Below are positions 9,660-18,193 of a stretch of DNA of 64,000 nucleotides, one piece after another. The number at the start of each line of letters is the position of its first letter. The first letter of the stretch is position 1. Made by a program: the position numbers and the translations under genes. The stretch covers positions 1-64,000 of the forward strand of contig NZ_JAINZT010000002.1 in NCBI RefSeq assembly GCF_020166515.1, given 5' to 3'. Below the pieces are notes generated by a model. It worked only from the letters and a program-made list of their open reading frames with translations, did no database searches and was not told the origin of the DNA. The DNA comes from Robertkochia flava (GTDB taxonomy: Bacteria; Bacteroidota; Bacteroidia; Flavobacteriales; Flavobacteriaceae).

Positions 9660-10634
9660 ATGCTAAGTATCGAGGCCTACCGCGAGATTTTTCTACGCCA
9701 CCTTGAATCACGAATAGACCTGAAAGAACCCGTAAATCTTTACGAACCCATGCGATACATCCTTGGGCTTGGCGGGAAACGTCTGCGACCTACCCTGACC
9801 CTGGTCACGGCAGATCTCTTTGGGGGTAACCACCAGGAAGCCCTGGACGCTGCCCTTGCCGTTGAGATATTTCACAATTTTTCTTTGGTGCATGACGATA
9901 TCATGGATGATGCACCACTGCGAAGGGGCAAGCAAACGGTGCACGAGAAATGGGATATCAACACCGGTATTCTTTCCGGAGACGCCATGCTGATCCTTGC
10001 TTACCAGTTATTTGAGAATTACGAACCGGAAACCTTCAGCGCCCTTGCCCGTCTCTTCAGTAAAACCGCCATCGAGGTTTGCGAAGGCCAGCAATACGAT
10101 GTAGACTTCGAAAACAGGGATGATGTCTCTATAGAGGAGTACCTGAAGATGATCACCTATAAAACGGCTGTACTTCTGGGAGCAAGCCTTAAGATGGGTG
10201 CCATTATTGCCGGGGCCAAAGAAGAAGAGGCCCGGTCCATTTACGATTTCGGGATCCACCTGGGGATTGCCTTTCAGATCATGGACGATTACCTGGATGC
10301 CTTTGGCGACCAGGAGACCTTCGGAAAACAGGTTGGGGGCGATATTATTGAGAACAAAAAGACCTACCTCTATCTTAAAACCCTTGAAAATCTAAGCAAG
10401 GACGACGCCACCCAGCTGGAACACCTGTACTCGATAAACCCGGAAGACCCTACCGACAAGGTACATTCTGTTAAAGAACTGATGGTATCCAGTGGTGCAG
10501 CTGAACTCACACAGCAGGCCATAGCATCGTACACCAACAAAGCCCTGGAGATCCTTTCAACCTTAGGGCAGGACGAGGAGAAAAAGGCGATCCTGAAAGG
10601 GTTCGCTCACAGCCTGATGAAAAGAACAACCTGA
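9660..10634 (+). CDS. Polyprenyl (GGPP-type) diphosphate synthase
   Basis: A trans-isoprenyl diphosphate synthase that joins isopentenyl diphosphate units to an allylic diphosphate. Both Asp-rich motifs are present: the first DDIMDD (about residue 82) with the GGKRLRP motif before it, and the second DDYLD near residue 210. Its convergent neighbour is a lycopene cyclase, so geranylgeranyl diphosphate for carotenoids is a likely product; a quinone side-chain role is possible. A GTG at 9654 is in frame, but I prefer the ATG at 9660. The coding ends abut the lycopene cyclase stop with no spacer. Confidence 0.92.
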   Translation: MLSIEAYREIFLRHLESRIDLKEPVNLYEPMRYILGLGGKRLRPTLTLVTADLFGGNHQEALDAALAVEIFHNFSLVHDDIMDDAPLRRGKQTVHEKWDINTGILSGDAMLILAYQLFENYEPETFSALARLFSKTAIEVCEGQQYDVDFENRDDVSIEEYLKMITYKTAVLLGASLKMGAIIAGAKEEEARSIYDFGIHLGIAFQIMDDYLDAFGDQETFGKQVGGDIIENKKTYLYLKTLENLSKDDATQLEHLYSINPEDPTDKVHSVKELMVSSGAAELTQQAIASYTNKALEILSTLGQDEEKKAILKGFAHSLMKRTT

Positions 10635-11786
10635 TCAGACCAGAATCTTTATGGCGTATTTAAGGAATAAAGCCTTTGGCATCACCTGAAGGATCGACAG
10701 TTCCTGGGTAAACCTCGTTTGATTATCCAAAAACCGGAAGTTATTTACCGGGTCACTTTTCAGAAACATTCTGCTGAATATTTCAGCTCCCATTTCGTTA
10801 TGATGATATAGCACTTCAAGGAATACCCGGTCATAGAAGTCAAAACGATCCTGGGTCTTAAACATCCTGAAGTCACTTTTTGTCTTCATAAAATGAACCA
10901 ACTCCTTTACCTTCACCATGGAATTGTGGAAGGTATACCCTGTACTGGCCTTGGTCCACCCTCCTGCAGTACCGATATAGATCAGGTTCTTCGTGTTCTT
11001 TAAATGTAGGGGAAAGGCACTCATTGGGATGTTTCCCGCTTCCTTTTCTACGATACGGTACTTGCTGACGCCCATTTTAGAGAGGTAGGCTGCAATGGCT
11101 TGTTCGTATTCCGCTTCGGGGAGCAGGTCGGCAGAAAATAAGGTATATTCCAAAAGCGCCCTGTTCGGACGCTCCGGAAGTATGTACATAAAACGGGTAT
11201 TTCCATCCTGGGGAACGGAAAAATCCATGAGGGTTACCCTGTTCTCATCAAAAACCGGCCTTTCCGTCTCGACAAACCAACCTACGAAATGCTGCTGGAT
11301 CAAAGGATATTTTCTTCGGTCATGTAAAAAGTCAAGGTCCCTGACACTGCTGCAGCATTTGGCCGCGGTGATCTCTCTCTGAGACAGGGTGATCTTAACC
11401 AGCTCGCCGGTGTCCTCCACAGCTACCACCTTCTCCTGCAGCAGCTCGAAACCCTTCTTTTCGGACAATCGCCGATGTACATCCTCATAAAAGGGCGCAC
11501 TGCGCAGCATCTTATAGGTATAGGGATTCAGAGCAAACTCTCGTTCCCCCGAAGCGGATTTAAAAACCGCCTTATCCCATTCTTTGAGCAGCAGATGGTC
11601 ATACGCTCCCTGCCCTGCTTCCCAATAGCACCAGGTCCTGTCGTTGGTATTCTTATTTGCCTGATCTACCAGTAAGATCCGGTGATCATCAAAGCACCCA
11701 TCGGCAAGTAAAGCATCTGCCAGTAAAAGCCCGGAAGCACCTGCTCCGAGAATTACGAGATCAAAATCAGCAGTTGGGGTATTCAT
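10635..11786 (-). CDS. crtY: Lycopene beta-cyclase (CrtY type)
   Basis: A 383-residue FAD-binding cyclase that turns the linear ends of lycopene into beta-ionone rings, giving beta-carotene and, with hydroxylases elsewhere, zeaxanthin. The N-terminal dinucleotide-binding motif is LVILGAGASGLLLAD. The CrtY-type signature DRTWCYWE lies near residue 50, with MSAFPLHLKN and GTAGGWTKASTGYTF further on. Length matches the CrtY family. The gene is convergent with the prenyl diphosphate synthase and ends one base after it. Phytoene synthase and desaturase are not in the window. Confidence 0.93.
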   Translation of the reverse strand: MNTPTADFDLVILGAGASGLLLADALLADGCFDDHRILLVDQANKNTNDRTWCYWEAGQGAYDHLLLKEWDKAVFKSASGEREFALNPYTYKMLRSAPFYEDVHRRLSEKKGFELLQEKVVAVEDTGELVKITLSQREITAAKCCSSVRDLDFLHDRRKYPLIQQHFVGWFVETERPVFDENRVTLMDFSVPQDGNTRFMYILPERPNRALLEYTLFSADLLPEAEYEQAIAAYLSKMGVSKYRIVEKEAGNIPMSAFPLHLKNTKNLIYIGTAGGWTKASTGYTFHNSMVKVKELVHFMKTKSDFRMFKTQDRFDFYDRVFLEVLYHHNEMGAEIFSRMFLKSDPVNNFRFLDNQTRFTQELSILQVMPKALFLKYAIKILV

Positions 11787-11846
11787 GCCCTGAAGATAAG
11801 CAATAAAACTCTTACGTTTACCTCAAAAAAAGGGACTCCGCTTTAG

Positions 11847-14120
11847 CTAGTCCAGGGTATACCGCAAACCGAAGAAGGCCCGGATACCCTGGTTAGGTCC
11901 GTAAACATATGAGGGATCAAAGGTTAAGGCATAGGGATTCTCCGGGGTTGGGATCACACTCCCCTGGGCATCGTATTCCACCCCCTGATCAAAAGGATCA
12001 TCGGCCCGGGCAATAAGAAAAGGATTGCCCTGGTCTGGCGTCCAGTTAAGGAGATTCTTTACCCCTCCATAGAGTTCAAAATTCTTAAACCCGTCATAGG
12101 TGAACTGAATGTTCTGAATGCTGTACAAAGGCGACTCCGGGGATCTCGGGTCCAGTTCTCCCAATAAAGGCAATCGCATAGGTCCATAGAGATTACCCGT
12201 ATAGTCCATATTAAGATGCCAGGGCGCTATCCTGTAGCTCATTCCCCAGGTAGCCGTAAATCGCTCGGTAAGCACCGGCCTGCTGCGCTGGCCATTCTCT
12301 ACCCTGGCCACATCCATAATACTGGTCCCTGCAAGGATTTTTAAACCGTTTCTCAAGACCACATCTGCGTTAAGACTTACCCCTGTGGTAATGGCATAGC
12401 CGTCCAGGTTTCGGTAAATAATCTGGTTTGGATCGGTGTCGTAGTCGGGCAGGATCAGGTTACTGAAACGCGTATACCAGGCAGACAGCTCCAGTCCGAA
12501 AAAATGCCCCTTAGCCGTATAGATCTTTTTGAGGTAATTCAGGTTGACATTCCATGACTGTTCCGGCTTAAGCGATTCTGCTATGATCACATCCCTTGCC
12601 CCGGTAAGAGAGGCGTGTTCTTCGGTAAATATATTGACCACCCTGAATCCAGTACCGGCATTAAGGCGCAGGATATCAAAGTCTGAAACCGACCACTTCA
12701 AGGCTGTTCTAGGAGTAAGAATCGAGCCATGCCTGCGGTCGTAATCATACCTTCCGCCCACCAGCCATTTAACCTTTTCGCCCAGGCTAATCTCGTCCTG
12801 TATAAATATTCCGGGAATAACCACTTCATCCGGCTCATCCTGAACACCGGAGCCGGTAGCCGTAGTATTATCGTTGTAATAATTATACCTTACCGCAGCT
12901 CCAAAAAGCAAACTGTGATCTCCCGCCGTGGTATCCCAGATAAGCTGTGAAAACCCTATGCGTTGTTGCCCCAGAAAAGGGACGTCTCCGTAAACCGAAT
13001 TCTGATCGTGGTCGGTATAAGAGAAACTCAGCATCAACCCTTTGGAAAAGGGAAGCTCGTATTTACCCAGTACTTCCAGACGACGGGTGTATATGCTCTC
13101 TCCATAGATCTCATCACCGCCCCTGTATTCGGGAGTCCATTGCATTTCTCCGCCCCACCGGTCTTCATAAAAAAACCGGCCTGCAAGGGAGAATATCCTT
13201 TCGGAAGGCCTTTTAAAATCCCATTTCTGAAATACTGAAACCCGGTGTTGTAACGTCAGGTCGGTAAAATTATCCCCGTTGTTATCTACAGGCTCATCGT
13301 AATTGAAATAATTCACCCCGGTAAGTACATCGGCCACATTTTTGATCTGCCCCCTGTATCCCAGATCTACATTTAATTCGCCCCAATCGGTATAAAAGCT
13401 GTCAAAACTGAAGGTATCCGCAAATTCAGCATCTTTGGTAATTACATTGATCAAACCACCCACCGCCTGGCTGCCGTATATGGAGGAAGCCGGCCCCTTA
13501 ACCACTTCTATGCGCTCCACAAGGGCATTGGGAATTCCGGAAAGCCCGTAAACAGTTGAAAGTCCGCTTACCAGTGGCATTCCATCAATAAGCACCATGG
13601 TATACGGCCCTTCCAGTCCGTTGATATGAATATCCCCGGTATTGCATACGTTACAATTAACCTGTGGACGTACCCCATTTACGATCTGCAGGGCCTCAAA
13701 GATATTTGGAGTGGGATTCTTTTTAAAATAGGCAGGGTTATATACCTCTACCGGAACCGGGGTCTCCATCCTGTTTACGGGTTTTAACGTTCCCGAAACC
13801 ACAACCTCATCCAGACTGGTAGCGGGTTTGAGCACTACCTCGAAATCATTTCTACCTGCCCCAACCACGATCTTTCCTTTATAAGGAATATACCCTGTAA
13901 ACGATACGACAAGGGTATATTCTCCCTCCGGAACATTTTCTATCATGGCCGTCCCATCATTACCTGAAGGCGCTCCCTTTCCCGGCTCTTCCAGCCATAC
14001 ATTAGCATAGGGCAAAGCACCCACCGCATCCTTAACCAAAACGTTAACCTGCTGCGCACCTGCCGTCATTGCCAAAGCAATGGTAAAAATTCCCGTTAAG
14101 ACTCTCTTTATTATACTCAA
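11847..14120 (-). CDS. TonB-dependent receptor with CarboxypepD_reg-like domain
   Basis: A 757-residue outer-membrane active transporter. It starts at TTG (14118-14120): an in-frame TAA lies just upstream, and the signal peptide MSIIKRVLTGIFTIALAMTAGAQ needs this start. Residues about 24-105 form the carboxypeptidase-regulatory-like domain common in Bacteroidota. The plug follows (about 115-230), with VERIEVVKGPASSIYGS and GGLINVITK, then a 22-strand barrel ending in FFGLRYTLD. The plug contains NCNVCN, a CxxC pair that could touch a metal. It is divergent from a DtxR-type regulator, and its -7 box lies inside an operator-like palindrome, so metal-regulated uptake of a metal chelate is the best guess. 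Confidence 0.93.
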   Translation of the reverse strand: MSIIKRVLTGIFTIALAMTAGAQQVNVLVKDAVGALPYANVWLEEPGKGAPSGNDGTAMIENVPEGEYTLVVSFTGYIPYKGKIVVGAGRNDFEVVLKPATSLDEVVVSGTLKPVNRMETPVPVEVYNPAYFKKNPTPNIFEALQIVNGVRPQVNCNVCNTGDIHINGLEGPYTMVLIDGMPLVSGLSTVYGLSGIPNALVERIEVVKGPASSIYGSQAVGGLINVITKDAEFADTFSFDSFYTDWGELNVDLGYRGQIKNVADVLTGVNYFNYDEPVDNNGDNFTDLTLQHRVSVFQKWDFKRPSERIFSLAGRFFYEDRWGGEMQWTPEYRGGDEIYGESIYTRRLEVLGKYELPFSKGLMLSFSYTDHDQNSVYGDVPFLGQQRIGFSQLIWDTTAGDHSLLFGAAVRYNYYNDNTTATGSGVQDEPDEVVIPGIFIQDEISLGEKVKWLVGGRYDYDRRHGSILTPRTALKWSVSDFDILRLNAGTGFRVVNIFTEEHASLTGARDVIIAESLKPEQSWNVNLNYLKKIYTAKGHFFGLELSAWYTRFSNLILPDYDTDPNQIIYRNLDGYAITTGVSLNADVVLRNGLKILAGTSIMDVARVENGQRSRPVLTERFTATWGMSYRIAPWHLNMDYTGNLYGPMRLPLLGELDPRSPESPLYSIQNIQFTYDGFKNFELYGGVKNLLNWTPDQGNPFLIARADDPFDQGVEYDAQGSVIPTPENPYALTFDPSYVYGPNQGIRAFFGLRYTLD

Positions 14121-14129
14121 GTAAACTTA

Positions 14130-14179
14130 TTTTTAGGCAAATCTAAAAATTTGTTTTTAGGATTAAAAATGTATTTTTG
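14130..14179. promoter_or_regulatory. Divergent metal-responsive promoter region with two palindromes
   Basis: Two related near-palindromes occur: TTTTTAG-GCAAAT-CTAAAAA (14130-14149) and TTTTTA-GGAT-TAAAAA (14154-14169). The first contains the minus-strand -7 box TAGATTTG (14145-14138) of the TonB receptor. The second lies between TTG (14151-14153) and the plus-strand -7 box TATTTTTG (14172-14179) of the DtxR gene, with an 18-base spacer. This layout would let the adjacent metalloregulator control both directions. Confidence 0.65.
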
Positions 14180-14197
14180 CTTTAAATTAAATTTTGA

Positions 14198-14851
14198 ATG
14201 ACCTTATCAGAGGAAGATTACCTGAAAGCCATATTTCATCTCAGTCGCGACAAGGAAGAGCAGGTTGCCACTAATGCCATTGCCGGCCGAATGGAAACCA
14301 AGGCCTCCTCGGTAACCGACATGCTAAAAAAACTTTCAGAAAAGGGGCTTGTAACCTATAAGAAATACCAGGGTGCTGCACTTACCGCCAAGGGAAGGCT
14401 TCTGGCTGCCAGGATCGTAAGACGCCACCGGCTTTGGGAGGTATTTCTTGTTGAAAAACTGCAATTCCCTTGGGATGAAGTACATGATATTGCAGAGGAG
14501 CTCGAGCACATCAAAAGCGAAAAACTCATAGAAAAGCTGGACGATTATCTGGATCATCCGCGTTTTGATCCTCACGGCGACCCTATACCAGACAAGGACG
14601 GAGTAATCAAAAGCATGGAAAAGGTTCCTATAGCCTCTGCCATGGAAGGAGACACCGGATTGGTTGTAGGGGTGAAGAATTCCTCCTCCGAATTTCTTCA
14701 ATACCTCGACAAGATGAAGATCGCACTTGGGCAGGAAATCAGAATAGTGCGAAGGGAACCCTTCGACAACTCTGTAGAGATACAAACACAAGGCAGGAAA
14801 TTCAATATTTCTGCGATGACCGCTAACAATATCTATTTAAAAATTATTTAA
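14198..14851 (+). CDS. DtxR/MntR-family metal-dependent regulator
   Basis: A 217-residue metalloregulator that represses target genes when loaded with iron or manganese. It has an N-terminal winged helix (about residues 5-60, with ATNAIAGRMETKASSVTDML). A metal-binding and dimerisation region follows (RRHRLWEVFLVEKLQFPWDEVHDIAEELEH, positions about 75-105, rich in His and Glu). A C-terminal FeoA/SH3-like domain occupies about 145-217. It is co-directional with the ZIP gene 5 bases downstream and divergent from the TonB receptor. Which metal it senses is not shown by sequence. Confidence 0.93.
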   Translation: MTLSEEDYLKAIFHLSRDKEEQVATNAIAGRMETKASSVTDMLKKLSEKGLVTYKKYQGAALTAKGRLLAARIVRRHRLWEVFLVEKLQFPWDEVHDIAEELEHIKSEKLIEKLDDYLDHPRFDPHGDPIPDKDGVIKSMEKVPIASAMEGDTGLVVGVKNSSSEFLQYLDKMKIALGQEIRIVRREPFDNSVEIQTQGRKFNISAMTANNIYLKII

Positions 14852-14856
14852 AATCT

Positions 14857-15681
14857 ATGTTTGACAGCATTATAAAATTCTTTGAAGGACTGGATCCGGT
14901 GATCGGGGCACTTATCGCAACGAGTTTTACGTGGATAGTAACTGCCTTGGGAGCATCTGTGGTTTTCTTTTTCAAGACCATGAAACGAAGTGTCCTGGAT
15001 GGCATGCTTGGATTTACAGGGGGCGTAATGGTAGCGGCCAGTTTCTGGAGTCTGTTGGCACCGGCCATTGAGATGAGCGAAGGAGAAGGTTTTGTCAAAA
15101 CCATCCCTGCGGTTGTAGGTTTTGGATTTGGAGCCATTTTTCTTTTTGTACTCGACAAATTTCTGCCTCACCTTCACATTAACTTTAAGCCCAGTGAAAA
15201 GGAAGGGGTAGAGACTAATCTTCACAAAACGGCCCTTCTGGTATTGGCGATTACCCTTCACAACATCCCCGAAGGTCTGGCTGTAGGGGTTTTATTTGGT
15301 GGTGTTGCCGCCGGTATCCCGGAAGCTTCCATTGCCGGGGCGGTGATCCTTGCCATAGGGATCGGTATTCAGAACTTTCCGGAAGGAATAGCGGTATCCA
15401 TGCCTTTACGAAGGCAAGGAGTGAGTCGAAAAAAGAGTTTTTGGTACGGACAATTATCTGCAATCGTAGAGCCGGTAGCAGGAGTGGTCGGCGCCCTGGC
15501 TGTGACCTTTTTTACTCCGCTTTTACCCTATGCACTGGCTTTTGCAGCCGGAGCCATGATCTTTGTGGTAGTGGAGGAAGTGATCCCGGAAACACAGCAG
15601 GACAAGTACACTGATATTGCCACCATGGGCTTTATGGGTGGATTTATGGTCATGATGACCCTGGATGTGGCCCTGGGATAA
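14857..15681 (+). CDS. ZIP family divalent metal transporter
   Basis: A 274-residue inner-membrane transporter with about eight membrane helices. The two metal-site helices carry HNIPEGLAVG (near residue 134) and QNFPEGIAVSMP (near residue 172), and EEVIPE follows near 242. A short His-containing loop (LPHLHINF) sits before TM4, as in many ZIP proteins that import Zn, Mn or Fe. The gap from the DtxR gene is only 5 bases, so the regulator and importer form an operon. Confidence 0.93.
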   Translation: MFDSIIKFFEGLDPVIGALIATSFTWIVTALGASVVFFFKTMKRSVLDGMLGFTGGVMVAASFWSLLAPAIEMSEGEGFVKTIPAVVGFGFGAIFLFVLDKFLPHLHINFKPSEKEGVETNLHKTALLVLAITLHNIPEGLAVGVLFGGVAAGIPEASIAGAVILAIGIGIQNFPEGIAVSMPLRRQGVSRKKSFWYGQLSAIVEPVAGVVGALAVTFFTPLLPYALAFAAGAMIFVVVEEVIPETQQDKYTDIATMGFMGGFMVMMTLDVALG

Positions 15682-15685
15682 AAAA

Positions 15686-15828
15686 GAAATTGTTACCCTT
15701 TGGCAACCGTTGCAACAATTGATGATCGCTAAATCAAATTAATTCAAGTATGAAAACTCTTCAGGCTAACCTTATAAACCATGCTAAAGAGATTTTTCTG
15801 CAACAATTATTAATCGGGTAACAATTTC
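15686..15828. repeat. 13-bp inverted repeat around a 23-codon ORF
   Basis: GAAATTGTTACCC (15686-15698) and its exact reverse complement (15816-15828) flank 117 bases between two convergent genes. Inside is a complete small reading frame, ATG at 15750 to TAA at 15821, encoding MKTLQANLINHAKEIFLQQL plus three residues; the TAA lies in the right arm. The shorter word GCAACAATT occurs at both inner sides. I see no target duplication. It may be a miniature repeat or a structured RNA, and coding is unproven. Confidence 0.4.
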
Positions 15829-15847
15829 TGACCCTTACTATTTAGCA

Positions 15848-16264
15848 CTATCCGCCTTCCTTGATATAGCCCCAACCCTGTTGTTGTTTGTTTACCAACT
15901 CCAGGATCCCGTCCGGCACGGTACCTACTCCGGGGATCAGTTCTGATTTTTTTATTTCTTTCCTTCTCAGCGTTCCTTCACACATTACGAACTTTACATT
16001 CTCCCTGGCTACCAGTTCCCTTACCTTGTCTTCTACAGTAGACTTTCCCTGGAGGGCCATCTGTGAAGACCCGCCGTACATGACCACTTCAAATTCCGAA
16101 TCGGTATAGGTTTTAGACATCATATCCACATGGCGCACTGCAGCTTCCTGGACTTTGGTATCGCTGCTGGTTACATCAAAGAGAATCTTTACCGGCTGCT
16201 CCTGTGCCATGGCACAGGAGGCCACCAGAATTGCGACAACTATAGAATTCCATATATTTTTCAT
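15848..16264 (-). CDS. Exported DsrE/DsrF-like family protein
   Basis: A 138-residue protein with a signal peptide (MKNIWNSIVVAILVASCAMAQ) and a DsrE-like alpha/beta fold. The pattern includes a mid-protein Cys in VKFVMCEGTLRRK and the closing GVGTVPDGILELVNKQQQGWGYIK, typical of DsrE-like proteins. Members are linked to sulfur transfer, but the role of these small periplasmic versions is unknown. It follows the Tat-exported paralogue by 18 bases and is probably in one operon with it. Confidence 0.8.
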   Translation of the reverse strand: MKNIWNSIVVAILVASCAMAQEQPVKILFDVTSSDTKVQEAAVRHVDMMSKTYTDSEFEVVMYGGSSQMALQGKSTVEDKVRELVARENVKFVMCEGTLRRKEIKKSELIPGVGTVPDGILELVNKQQQGWGYIKEGG

Positions 16265-16282
16265 GACAGCTGCAATTAAAGA

Positions 16283-16969
16283 TTAATTCCCTGCAAAAAT
16301 GTAGGCACAATTGTTTTGATGAGCGCGTTCCAGGGCCCAGACTCCGGAGGGAACGATCTGAATATCGGGCAGTATTCCCACCTTGAACTCTTCATAAACC
16401 CGATCTTTATCTGTGATATCCATGCTTTCGGCTATGAACCCGGAATAGACCTTCAGAGCGAGATCGCATACGCAGAACATGACCCCTCTTTCCTGCATCT
16501 TCTTAATTCCGGGCACTCCTGGTATCGGGAAATCCCCATTAATGGGTTCATAGACGGTGTTTCTCAGGGAAGGTTTTCCGGTTTGGTTATCATTGATGCC
16601 AAAAAATTCACCAAGTTTATACTGATACCAGAGGGAATCTTTCATGGCAAAAGGGATGGCGTTATGGCGCAATACACAAACGGCTGTCATATCATCGTCG
16701 GGAGTTCCGGTGGCGTTATTGGTCTCGTAAAAAGCATAGGTCCATAACACAGGTAAACCATCATGAGGCGTTGTACCATCATAGACCACTCTGTGACTGC
16801 CTTTGATCTTTTTAAACCATTCATCAGAATCCTGAAGGGCTTTCACATCAAAATTAAGGGCTTCAACAGCCATGGCAGTATTAGCGAACATAGACAGGCC
16901 CGAGGCTGTGGCCCCCATGGCCAGTAACCCGAGAAAGTTTCTTCGGGGATTGGTTGATTGCTGTTCCAT
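16283..16969 (-). CDS. Tat-exported DsrE-like protein
   Basis: A 228-residue protein with a twin-arginine signal (NPRRNFLGLLAMG) and a cleavage-like AMA near residue 34. The mature part keeps DsrE-like features: CVLRHNAIPFAM, GVMFCVCDLAL with two Cys near residue 167, and a C-terminal VPSGVWALERAHQNNCAYIF. This closing pattern resembles the neighbour at 15848-16264, so the two may be distant paralogues. It is first in a two-gene operon; function is unknown. Confidence 0.72.
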   Translation of the reverse strand: MEQQSTNPRRNFLGLLAMGATASGLSMFANTAMAVEALNFDVKALQDSDEWFKKIKGSHRVVYDGTTPHDGLPVLWTYAFYETNNATGTPDDDMTAVCVLRHNAIPFAMKDSLWYQYKLGEFFGINDNQTGKPSLRNTVYEPINGDFPIPGVPGIKKMQERGVMFCVCDLALKVYSGFIAESMDITDKDRVYEEFKVGILPDIQIVPSGVWALERAHQNNCAYIFAGN

Positions 16970-17151
16970 TGTTTATTGTATTGGTTAAAAAACAAGAATT
17001 AATAAAAATATACCCAACACAAGAAGGAAAAGAAAGGAAAAACGCACAGGGCTCGTCTTTCAAAGATACATAAATTACATGTTTTATTTTACTGATGTTC
17101 AGATATTTATGAATTTTATGAGAAAACCCACACATGATCCCGGAAACTAAA

Positions 17152-17182
17152 AAAGCCGGACCCAATTTAGTGGTCCGGCTTT
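17152..17182 (-). terminator. Terminator of the S41/DUF6155/DUF4440 operon
   Basis: AAAGCCGGACC (17152-17162) pairs with GGTCCGGCTTT (17172-17182) around a 9-base loop. On the minus strand a U-tract follows, after the stop at 17204. Confidence 0.88.
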
Positions 17183-17203
17183 GTCCTTATACTATTTTTT
17201 TGA

Positions 17204-17653
17204 TTACTCCGAAGAAGAGGTGTGATCGCTCACGATACGCCATTGATCTCCGAACTTACGCCACACCAGGGTAAAAAAACCACTAAGGGTTTCATTTTCC
17301 CGATCCAGGATAAACTTCCCGATTACCTGGGCTACGCCTTCATTGACCTGTTGCATCTTAATGATCTCAAACCTGAGTTCCCCCATGGCTGCTGCATCAG
17401 GGTAATTCTTTTGGTAACGCGCTTTGGTGGCCTCCCACCCAAAGACCCCACCCCCGGAACCTACAAAAGCGAGGTCTTCCGATTTCCAGTATCCTTCCAT
17501 AAAGGCATCGATATCGGCCGTGTTCCAGGCCTCTTCCTGCATTTTCAAAACAGCCTCAATGGCATTCTTATCGCTTTCCTTAAGGGATTCCTGGGCATTG
17601 ACCAGGGTTAAGGGCCCCAAAAAAAGCCAGAGGATCAAAACTTTAAATTTCAT
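17204..17653 (-). CDS. Exported DUF4440/SnoaL-like (NTF2-fold) protein
   Basis: A 149-residue protein with a signal peptide ending near NAQ (residue 20). The rest has the NTF2-like cone pattern of DUF4440: a first helix with VLKMQEEAWNTADIDAFMEGYW, a middle strand region, and the C-terminal GFFTLVWRKFGDQWRIVSDHTS. The family has no single known function. It is the last gene of a probable operon with DUF6155 and the S41 peptidase, 25 bases downstream of DUF6155. Confidence 0.87.
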   Translation of the reverse strand: MKFKVLILWLFLGPLTLVNAQESLKESDKNAIEAVLKMQEEAWNTADIDAFMEGYWKSEDLAFVGSGGGVFGWEATKARYQKNYPDAAAMGELRFEIIKMQQVNEGVAQVIGKFILDRENETLSGFFTLVWRKFGDQWRIVSDHTSSSE

Positions 17654-17678
17654 GTTTATCTGTTGTAATGATTCATTC

Positions 17679-18191
17679 TTATTCTAACAACCCCATGCTC
17701 TGTTCTATGGCATACATGCTGGGCCAATCCTGTTCGCTGATCTCTGCCACCAACTTTTTGATTCTTGTGGCGAACTGATCATACAGACCGTGAACAAGGG
17801 TATACTTAATGGCCTCGTCAAAGGATTTGGCCATAGATGTGTAAAAGGCCTGCTGTTTTACGTTCTTATCGGCATTGAAAGTCGCAGCGATCTCAAGATT
17901 ATACCACATCACATCGGCTACCTGCACCGGGTTAACCCCCAGGGTCATAAAATGCTTGATATATTTCTGCGCTACCGATCGTCTCGCTCTGGGTTTCCTT
18001 CGTTTTACCGGGAAATATTCGTTAGCGATCTTTTCCTTACACTCATGTACGATTTTATCTTCTTTCGGATTAAATACGAAATCATAATACACCTTCACAT
18101 CCTTAAAGGTCCCGTAGAGATGCATGATCTGTTCCCTTAGCTGGTCTTCATCAAGGGTTTTCAGGTATTTACTCAAAGATCTTTTTGACAT
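17679..18191 (-). CDS. DUF6155 family protein
   Basis: A 170-residue, mainly helical cytoplasmic protein without signal peptide or membrane segment. The start MSKRSLSKYLKTLDEDQLREQI and the YFPVKRRKPRARRS segment are typical of DUF6155 proteins of Bacteroidota. No function is established. It starts 2 bases after the S41 peptidase stop, which suggests coupling. Confidence 0.82.
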   Translation of the reverse strand: MSKRSLSKYLKTLDEDQLREQIMHLYGTFKDVKVYYDFVFNPKEDKIVHECKEKIANEYFPVKRRKPRARRSVAQKYIKHFMTLGVNPVQVADVMWYNLEIAATFNADKNVKQQAFYTSMAKSFDEAIKYTLVHGLYDQFATRIKKLVAEISEQDWPSMYAIEQSMGLLE

Positions 18192-18193
18192 CC

